Positions 1 to 4,938 of a DNA stretch of 10,584 nucleotides are shown in pieces (position 1 is the stretch's first letter; each line of letters opens with the position of its first letter). The notes under the pieces were generated by a model. The model was not told where the DNA came from, did no database searches, and saw nothing but the letters and a program-made list of their open reading frames with translations. The stretch is from NCBI GenBank assembly GCA_900544295.1, contig UQUO01000062.1, positions 1 through 10,584 on the forward strand, written 5' to 3'. The position numbers were made by a program, and so were the translations under genes. The DNA comes from an uncultured Eubacteriales bacterium (lineage in GTDB: Bacteria > Bacillota > Clostridia > Oscillospirales > Oscillospiraceae).

Positions 1-158
1 GCCCCTGGACCCCGCCCGCTTTTTTGTAAAAAAGCGGGGCAAAAAACTTTTACTTGGCTGCACTTTTGACAGTCTGAGTTTATTGCCCCGTGCGGGAAAA
101 GTCGACGTTTCCGGCCGTTTCCCGGCCTCGACCGTTGGGCAAGTCGCCCCAAACGCGC
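1..158. other. Non-coding left flank downstream of the YitT gene
   Basis: No credible gene is seen here. The stretch holds a strong palindrome at 15-38 (listed separately), an A-rich and T-rich tract at 41-50, and a small GC hairpin at 113-127 (5-bp arms, loop of five). It would be the 3' flank of the minus-strand YitT gene. I see no convincing stem followed directly by a T-run on the minus strand, so the yitT transcript end is unresolved. Confidence 0.6.
15..38. repeat. Perfect palindrome with CCCGC-T6 / A6-GCGGG arms
   Basis: Eleven-base arms (CCCGCTTTTTT at 15-25 and AAAAAAGCGGG at 28-38) are separated by GT. This is a perfect inverted repeat that would form a strong hairpin in either RNA strand. 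It is not followed directly by a T-run on the plus strand (GCAAAAAAC follows), so it is not a textbook terminator. It may be an intergenic repeat element or a terminator remnant of a gene to the left. Confidence 0.5.
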
Positions 159-1013
159 TCAGCGCCAGGGTTTTCGGCTCACCTCGGAGACAGTGTATAC
201 CGCGACAAACGCCTCCGGGTCAAGGCGGTGGACGTAGGTCATCAGGCGCTGATACTGGCCCTTGTCTACTATCATCACAAGCTCCGGAAAGCGCTCGTGC
301 GTGTAAGCGCCCTCGGCGCGGTATATGGTCGCGCCGCAGTGCAGCTCGTCCAGGATAAAGCCGCGCAGCTCGTCGAAGCGCTTTGTTATCACGCTGACCC
401 GCCGCTTCAGGTTCTGACCGAAGATGAAGCGGTCGAGCACTATGCCGTTGAAATACGTCCCCAGCACGCTGAGGGCCACGGTCCTGCCGTCGTAGACGAA
501 GGCCGAACACAGCGCGATGCAGATGCCCGCTATGGACAGCGCCCGGCCCACCTCTATGTGCAGATAGCGGTTCATCACCTGGGCGATGATGTCCAGCCCG
601 CCCGAGGCCGCGTTGTGCCGGAACAGTATGGCCAGCGCCCAGCTCACAACCAGCACATAGCAGATGACATCCAGCTCCGGGCTGCCCGTGAGGGAACTGA
701 AATCCGGGAAGAGCCGTTCCAGCGCCGCCATGAAGGCCGAAAGCAGCGCGCAGGTGTATATGGTGTTGAACGCAAAGCCCCCGCCGAACACCGCGAGGCC
801 CAGCGCGATGAGCGCTCCGTTCAAAATGAGCGTGATGAGCGACACGGGCAGATCCACCACGCCGTTTATGATTATCGCCGCCCCGGCGATGCTGCTCACC
901 GCCGCCCTGCTCGGCACCAGGAAGAAAAACACCGCCGCCGAAATGACCGCCATGGCCCCCGTAAGTATCGCCAGTTCCCTAAGCCTCGCGCCGGCGCCCG
1001 GCCTGCCGCCCAT
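159..1013 (-). CDS. YitT family membrane protein (YitT_membrane + DUF2179)
   Basis: The 284-residue product has the layout of the YitT/YpjC/YqfU family of Firmicutes. The N-terminal ~200 residues contain several hydrophobic segments (roughly residues 13-33, 38-55, 58-78, 85-105, 118-132 and 150-190). A soluble C-terminal domain of about 80 residues begins near KRRVSVITKR and ends in VYTVSEVSRKPWR, matching the DUF2179 domain. Glycine/asparagine-rich turns such as RHNAASGGLDIIAQ are typical of the family. The length is normal (family about 280-290). The molecular function is not established; the family is treated as integral membrane proteins of unknown substrate. The start at 1013 is preceded by GGGGATGAG as a plausible ribosome site and by an in-frame TAA immediately upstream. 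It appears monocistronic, separated from the upstream gene by a terminator. Family assignment is confident; function is unknown. Confidence 0.9.
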   Translation of the reverse strand: MGGRPGAGARLRELAILTGAMAVISAAVFFFLVPSRAAVSSIAGAAIIINGVVDLPVSLITLILNGALIALGLAVFGGGFAFNTIYTCALLSAFMAALERLFPDFSSLTGSPELDVICYVLVVSWALAILFRHNAASGGLDIIAQVMNRYLHIEVGRALSIAGICIALCSAFVYDGRTVALSVLGTYFNGIVLDRFIFGQNLKRRVSVITKRFDELRGFILDELHCGATIYRAEGAYTHERFPELVMIVDKGQYQRLMTYVHRLDPEAFVAVYTVSEVSRKPWR

Positions 1014-1062
1014 TTAACTCATCCCCATTACATGAAATATTTTAATGTATAAATTACGCACA

Positions 1063-1075
1063 TGAATAATATTCA
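1063..1075. promoter_or_regulatory. Inverted repeat TGAATA-A-TATTCA upstream of the YitT gene
   Basis: A perfect 6-bp inverted repeat with a 1-bp spacer lies 50-62 bp upstream of the YitT start, in the AT-rich part of the gap. A weak minus-strand -10-like TATACA lies at 1051-1046, which would put the repeat near the -35 region. This is compatible with an operator, but the motif is short and AT-rich and could occur by chance. Confidence 0.25.
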
Positions 1076-1132
1076 CGTTACGCCATCGAGATAGTACCAC
1101 AGCCTTCCGCGCTCGTCAATGCCGGCGTGAAA

Positions 1133-1171
1133 CAAAAAACGCCCGGGGCAAGCAGAGCGCTTGTCCCGGGC
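1133..1171 (-). terminator. Rho-independent terminator of the tetR/pyruvate-kinase-like unit
   Basis: On the minus strand, a GC-rich stem with 13-base arms (1171-1159 and 1153-1141, one A/C mismatch) and a 5-nt loop is followed at once by GTTTTTTGTTT (1140 downward). It starts 14 bp after the stop of the gene at 1185-2132, so it ends that transcript before the YitT gene. Confidence 0.85.
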
Positions 1172-1184
1172 TGTTCCCGTGTGT

Positions 1185-2132
1185 TCATGAATCTGCCCCG
1201 GCGGCGAGGACGAGGGCGCGCATGGCCTCGGCGGGGTATTTCCCGGCGGCCGTCTCGTTCGTGAGCATGAGTGCGGCCGCGCCGTCTAGGACTGCGTTGT
1301 AGATGTCGGAGACCTCGGCCCGGGTGGGGACGGGGTTTTGCTGCATGGAATACAGCAGCTGGGTCACGACCATGAAAGGGGCGCCGGCCGCGCGGCAGGC
1401 GGCGGCGAGGCGCTTTTGCAGCGGCGGCAGGGCGTAAATGCCGAAGGCCGCGCCCAGGTCCCCGCGGGCGATGACTATCATGTCCGAAACAGGCAGCAGC
1501 TCCGGCATGGCTTCGACGCCCTCCCGGCTCTCGACCTTGGCAAAGACGCGGATGCCCGCATCGCCCAGGGCGGAGCGCACGGCGGCGATGTCCCGCGCCG
1601 AGCGCGTGAAGGACTGCATCACCGCCGTGACGCCGAAGTCCCGCGCCGCGCGCAGGTTCTCACAGTCGCGCGGCGTGAGGGGCGGGGCCTCGTACTCCAG
1701 GCCCTCGACCGTGAGGCCCTTGCGGGAGCCCAGGGTCCCTCCGCGCAGCACCCGGGCCCGGCGCGGAGCCGTTGCCTCCAGCAGCATCGCCCCGTCGTCC
1801 AGCAGCAGGCGCATACCAGGCTCCAGCAGTTCGATGAGGCGCTCCGGCAGGGGCAGGCCTCCCGCCCCCAGCTCCAGCGTCTCGCCCTCGGCCAGGCAGA
1901 GCGGCCGCTCCAGCGGCCCTGTCCTCAGCTCCGGGCCCTGCGTGTCAATGAGCAGCTCCGGCCTCAGGCCCCGGCTCCTGCCCGCATTGAACAGCGCCTC
2001 AAGCCAGGGCTCCGCCTCAGATAGGCCCATGTGAGAGAGGTTCAGCCGCGCGCCCGTCATGCCCGCGTCCAGCATCCGGCTCAGCACCTCCGCCGAGGCG
2101 CAGGCTGGGCCGAGCGTTCCGTAAAACTCCAT
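1185..2132 (-). CDS. Short pyruvate-kinase-like protein lacking the C-terminal domain
   Basis: The product has 315 residues from the ATG at 2132; canonical bacterial pyruvate kinase has about 470 or more. Visible family motifs run in order: GPACAS near residue 8; ARLNLSH at 28-34; IDTQGPELRTG at 62-72; a B-domain-like insert at about 73-150 with LLLDDG at 109-114; SFTRSARD at 174-181; FAKVES at 197-202 (catalytic-type K199, metal ligand-type E201); ARGDLG at 222-227 (D225); VTQ at 256-258; PTRAEVSD at 269-276; ETAAGKYP at 293-300. The protein stops right after the barrel, so the whole C-terminal allosteric domain is absent. Q65 replaces the usual lysine of DTKGPEIRTG, and the glutamate after RGDLG is lost. 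It could be a minimal pyruvate kinase or a PEP/phosphate-binding relative with another role. It starts 2 nt after the tetR stop with only a weak ribosome site, which suggests translational coupling. A longer upstream in-frame start at 2222 would overlap tetR and add unconserved sequence. Confidence 0.8.
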   Translation of the reverse strand: MEFYGTLGPACASAEVLSRMLDAGMTGARLNLSHMGLSEAEPWLEALFNAGRSRGLRPELLIDTQGPELRTGPLERPLCLAEGETLELGAGGLPLPERLIELLEPGMRLLLDDGAMLLEATAPRRARVLRGGTLGSRKGLTVEGLEYEAPPLTPRDCENLRAARDFGVTAVMQSFTRSARDIAAVRSALGDAGIRVFAKVESREGVEAMPELLPVSDMIVIARGDLGAAFGIYALPPLQKRLAAACRAAGAPFMVVTQLLYSMQQNPVPTRAEVSDIYNAVLDGAAALMLTNETAAGKYPAEAMRALVLAAGADS

Positions 2133-2134
2133 GG

Positions 2135-2701
2135 CTAGAACCCGCAGTAGCCGACGTTGGAGATCTTGAGGATGAGCTCCGCGATCTCCGAGGCGGGCTT
2201 CTTCGCGCCCTCGGCCAGCCACTTGCGGATCATGCCCACGCTGCCCAGGGCTATGAAGGTGTAGAGATACTCCGCCTCATCCTTGCTCATCTGCCGCGCC
2301 GCGGCCCAGGAGCTCATGAACTGGCCCTCGATGACATTCACCACCTGGGTCTGGAAGCTCGTGTCCCCCTTGTCCGAGAGCAGCACGGAGCAGATGTCCG
2401 CGTTCTCCCCGATGTACTCGACGAGCCGGGTCAGCACATCCTTGAGGTCGCTGCCCACGGCGGTCAGCGCCGGGCGCACCCAGTGCGCGACGTCCTCTAT
2501 TATCTCGGACTCCAGCGCGTGCAGCAGGTCCGAGGGGTCCGAGTAGTGCGCGTAGAAGGTGGCGCGGTTTATGCCCGCCATCTCGCATATCTCCGTGACG
2601 GTTATCTTGGCGATCGGCTTCGTGCGCAGCAGTTCGAGCAGGCTGTTGCGTATCATCATCTTGGTGTAGCGCACGCGCGCGTCCTGTTTCTTTTCCGGCA
2701 T
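2135..2701 (-). CDS. TetR/AcrR-family transcriptional regulator
   Basis: The product has 188 residues from the ATG at 2701. The N-terminal DNA-binding domain spans about residues 10-57, with the helix-turn-helix in ITVTEICEMAGINRATFYAHYSD (positions 33-55), the signature of the family. The rest is a helical ligand/dimerisation domain. Its end (YLYTFIALGSVGMIRKWLAEG and following) resembles the C-terminal domain of DhaS-like/TetR_C_8 regulators. The start was chosen because GGGGG lies 5 nt upstream; the ATGs at 2740 and 2773 have no ribosome site and add an unconserved N-terminus. It is divergent from the MMPL transporter, with palindromes between them. The expected role is a ligand-released repressor of the transporter operon, and possibly of itself. 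The stop is 2 nt from the pyruvate-kinase-like gene, so the two are very likely one transcript. The ligand is unknown. Confidence 0.92.
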   Translation of the reverse strand: MPEKKQDARVRYTKMMIRNSLLELLRTKPIAKITVTEICEMAGINRATFYAHYSDPSDLLHALESEIIEDVAHWVRPALTAVGSDLKDVLTRLVEYIGENADICSVLLSDKGDTSFQTQVVNVIEGQFMSSWAAARQMSKDEAEYLYTFIALGSVGMIRKWLAEGAKKPASEIAELILKISNVGYCGF

Positions 2702-2763
2702 GATTGCCCCCGATAAATTTAATTTTTTGTGTATTTCCATACAATTACGCTGAAAACGTTTAG

Positions 2764-2776
2764 CATTTTGCAAATT
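2764..2776. promoter_or_regulatory. Possible second, degenerate TetR operator
   Basis: CATTT-TGC-AAATT repeats the core CATTT-N3-AAAT of the perfect palindrome at 2796-2812, with one mismatch between its own arms. The centres are 34 bp apart, a little over three helical turns. It lies immediately downstream of the possible tetR -10, where it could serve autoregulation. Confidence 0.4.
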
Positions 2777-2791
2777 TTATAAAACTGTTTG

Positions 2792-2819
2792 TTGCTTCAT
2801 TTGCGAAATGAAATATACT
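2792..2819 (+). promoter_or_regulatory. Probable sigma-A-type promoter of the MMPL operon
   Basis: TTGCTT (2792-2797) and TATACT (2814-2819) are separated by 16 bp. The -10 matches the consensus at five of six positions; the -35 is weaker at three of six. Transcription would start near 2826, giving a leader of about 40 nt that contains the AGGAGG at 2854-2859. The spacer is almost filled by the palindrome at 2796-2812. Confidence 0.55.
2796..2812. promoter_or_regulatory. Probable TetR operator: 17-bp perfect palindrome
   Basis: TTCATTT-GCG-AAATGAA is a perfect inverted repeat with 7-bp arms and a 3-bp spacer. It sits between the probable -35 and -10 of the transporter promoter, the classic place for repression by a TetR-family dimer. 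Its length is typical for such operators. That the adjacent TetR protein binds it is an inference from position and symmetry. Confidence 0.6.
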
Positions 2820-2865
2820 ATAAAAACGTAAGTATGTCAACACAGCGTTTAACAGGAGGCCTGCC

Positions 2866-4938
2866 ATGGATGCATTCACCCTTGGTATCACCCGGCGCCG
2901 CCGCTTGGTGATCGCCATATTTCTCATCTGCACCGTGGTCTGCGCCGTCCTCTTCCTGGGCGTCGGGGTCAATTACGATTTGACGGATTACCTGCCGGAG
3001 GACGCGGAGAGCACGGTCGCGCTGGATATTATGATGTCGGAGTTTGGCTCCGGCGTGCCGAACACCCGGGTAATGGCCGTGGACCTCACCATAGCCGAGG
3101 CCCAGGAACTCAAGGCGGAGATAGCCGCCGTCCCCGGCGTTGAGGACGTCATGTGGCTGGACGACGTGGCGGACCTCACCACCCCCGTCGAGCTCATGGA
3201 CGAGGACACGGTCAGCCAGTACTGGAAAGACGGAAAGGCCCTCTACTCCGTCACCATTGAGGACGGGCGCGAGGTCGAGGCGACGGACGCCATCTACGAG
3301 CTCATAGGCGAGGGCGGGGCCATATCAGGCAACGCCGCGAGCACGGCCAGCGTACAGAAACTGGTCGTCAGCGAGGTCGTAGGTGCGGCGCTTGTGCTGG
3401 TGCCGCTCATCATCGTCCTGCTGCTGCTCACCACCACCTCCTGGATAGCCCCGCTGCTCTTCCTCGTGACCATAGGCGTGGCGGTCATCCTGAATATGGG
3501 CTCGAACGTTATCTTCGGGGAGATCAGCTTCATCACCCAGTCGGTCAGCCCCATCATGCAGCTGGCCGTCTCCCTGGACTACGCCATCTTCCTGCTCAAC
3601 AGCTTTGAGCGGCACCGGAAGGAGGTCCCGGACCCGCAGGAGGCCATGCGCATGGCGATAAAGGAGTCCTTCTCCTCCATCGCGGCCTCGGCGGCGACTA
3701 CGGTCTTCGGCTTCCTTGCGCTCATCTTCATGCGCTTCGGCATAGGCAGCGATCTGGGCCTCAACCTCGTGAAGGGCGTGACGCTCAGCTACATAAGCGT
3801 CATGGTCTTCCTGCCCGCCCTGGCGCTGGCCGGCATGAAGCTCATGGACAAGACGCACCACAAGCGCATCATCCCGGAGCTCGGGCGCGTGGGCCGCGTG
3901 CTCGTCAAGGTGCGCATCCCGGCGCTCATCCTGGTCATTCTCGTCGTCGTACCCTGCTTCCTGGGGCAGAGCCGCGCTGACTTCCTCTACGGCATGGGCA
4001 ACCCCGACCCCGGCGTGCAGTACGGCGCGGACACCGAGCTTATAAACTCCGAGTTCGGCGAGAGCCAGGCCATAGTCCTGCTCGTCCCGCGCGGGGACCC
4101 CGGCGCCGAGGCCGAGCTCGCGGAGGAGCTGGCGGAGTTAGACCACGTCACCAGCGTCATGAGCTACGCCGGCACCGTGGGCAAGATACCTTCCGGCTTT
4201 CTATCTGAGGACATCGTCTCGCAGTTTTATTCCGACAACTACGCGAGAATAATAATCTACACCGACACCGGCGAGGAGGGCGAGGACGCCTTCGCGGTGG
4301 TGACGGCGGTGCGCGAGGCCGCCGCGGCCAGGTACGACGAGTCCTGGACCTGCGGCCAGAGCGCGAACCTCATGGACATGCGCGACGTCGTCACGGACGA
4401 CTCCGTCACCGTGAACTTCATCGCCATCGCCTTCATCTTCCTGACCCTGCTCGTCACCTTCCGCTCGCTGACGCTGCCCTTCATCCTGCTCTTCGTCATC
4501 GAGTCGGCCATATGGATAAACCTCTCCGTGCCGTATTTCACGGACACGCCGCTCGTCTACCTGGGCTACCTCGTCATAAACACCGTCCAGCTGGGCGCGA
4601 CCATAGACTACGCCATCCTGATGACGGAGGGCTACGTCGTGAACCGGCGCACCATGGGCAGGCGCGAGGCCGTGGAGGGCACGCTGACGAAAAACTTCAT
4701 CTCCGTCCTGACGAGCGGGCTCATACTCTCGGCGGCCGGCTTCTGCCTGGGCTTCGAGTCCTCGCTGGAGGTCGTGGCCGAGCTCGGCATCCTGCTGTGC
4801 CGCGGCACGCTGCTGTCCATGGCCATGGTGCTGCTGGCCCTGCCGGCGCTGCTCATGATATTCGATCCGCTCACCGCCCGGCTGACGCTCAAGGCCGGGT
4901 TCCTGAAAAAGACCGACAAGGAGGTCGAAACCAAATGA
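2866..4938 (+). CDS. MMPL/RND-superfamily transporter
   Basis: The 690-residue integral membrane protein has the duplicated RND plan. One membrane segment (~15-35) is followed by an extracytoplasmic domain (~36-168) and five segments (~170-325). A second half then repeats this: segment ~350-367, external domain ~368-513, and segments within ~515-665. Asp-Tyr pairs at D238/Y239 and D581/Y582 fall in the predicted fourth and tenth segments, where MmpL proteins hold their proton-relay pairs. The external loops are short and lack the XXXLXXG repeats that many Gram-positive MMPL proteins carry; such repeats are instead in the next gene. The start has AGGAGG at 6-nt spacing. The last codons contain the next gene's ribosome site and overlap its ATG. 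Likely cargo classes are lipids, lipopeptides or hydrophobic toxins, pumped by proton-motive force; the actual substrate is unknown. The adjacent divergent TetR suggests inducible expression. Confidence 0.92.
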   Translation: MDAFTLGITRRRRLVIAIFLICTVVCAVLFLGVGVNYDLTDYLPEDAESTVALDIMMSEFGSGVPNTRVMAVDLTIAEAQELKAEIAAVPGVEDVMWLDDVADLTTPVELMDEDTVSQYWKDGKALYSVTIEDGREVEATDAIYELIGEGGAISGNAASTASVQKLVVSEVVGAALVLVPLIIVLLLLTTTSWIAPLLFLVTIGVAVILNMGSNVIFGEISFITQSVSPIMQLAVSLDYAIFLLNSFERHRKEVPDPQEAMRMAIKESFSSIAASAATTVFGFLALIFMRFGIGSDLGLNLVKGVTLSYISVMVFLPALALAGMKLMDKTHHKRIIPELGRVGRVLVKVRIPALILVILVVVPCFLGQSRADFLYGMGNPDPGVQYGADTELINSEFGESQAIVLLVPRGDPGAEAELAEELAELDHVTSVMSYAGTVGKIPSGFLSEDIVSQFYSDNYARIIIYTDTGEEGEDAFAVVTAVREAAAARYDESWTCGQSANLMDMRDVVTDDSVTVNFIAIAFIFLTLLVTFRSLTLPFILLFVIESAIWINLSVPYFTDTPLVYLGYLVINTVQLGATIDYAILMTEGYVVNRRTMGRREAVEGTLTKNFISVLTSGLILSAAGFCLGFESSLEVVAELGILLCRGTLLSMAMVLLALPALLMIFDPLTARLTLKAGFLKKTDKEVETK
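4919..4925 (+). promoter_or_regulatory. Ribosome binding site inside the MMPL gene that sets the next start
   Basis: AGGAGGT lies 9 nt before the ATG at 4935. It fixes that ATG as the start of the secreted protein, although the same frame stays open upstream to 4512. Confidence 0.85.

Larger units (their letters stand above)
2702..2865. promoter_or_regulatory. Divergent control region between tetR and the MMPL operon
   Basis: This 164-bp gap is markedly AT-rich against its GC-rich surroundings. It holds a plus-strand promoter and operator-like palindromes (listed separately), an AGGAGG ribosome site for the transporter at 2854-2859 (6-nt spacing), and a GGGGG ribosome site for tetR just upstream of 2701. 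A possible tetR -10 (minus-strand TATAAA at 2781-2776) lies between the two palindromes, but no good -35 accompanies it. Confidence 0.7.

Noticed and set aside
66..71. TTGACA consensus -35 box
   Set aside because: No -10 hexamer at suitable distance and no plus-strand gene follows.
90..1052. Plus-strand open frame opposite the YitT gene
   Set aside because: It is antisense to a clear membrane-protein family and has His/Arg/Ala-rich shadow composition and no good ribosome site.
2133..2222. 30-codon upstream extension of the pyruvate-kinase-like gene
   Set aside because: It overlaps the tetR 3' end, is Arg-rich without family similarity, and the ATG at 2132 begins directly at the conserved N-terminal strand.
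2727..2744. Small inverted repeat GTAT-TTCC-ATAC in the tetR leader
   Set aside because: Four-base core arms in AT-rich DNA are expected by chance, and it does not share the core of the other two palindromes.
2702..2773. Earlier tetR starts at 2740 and 2773
   Set aside because: Neither has a ribosome site, both add residues absent from the family, and the ATG at 2701 has GGGGG at proper spacing.
4512..4934. Upstream in-frame extension of the secreted protein into the MMPL gene
   Set aside because: The extension is low-complexity Arg/His/Gly-rich text overlapping well-conserved MMPL sequence. The ATG at 4935 has a strong ribosome site and starts a clear signal peptide.
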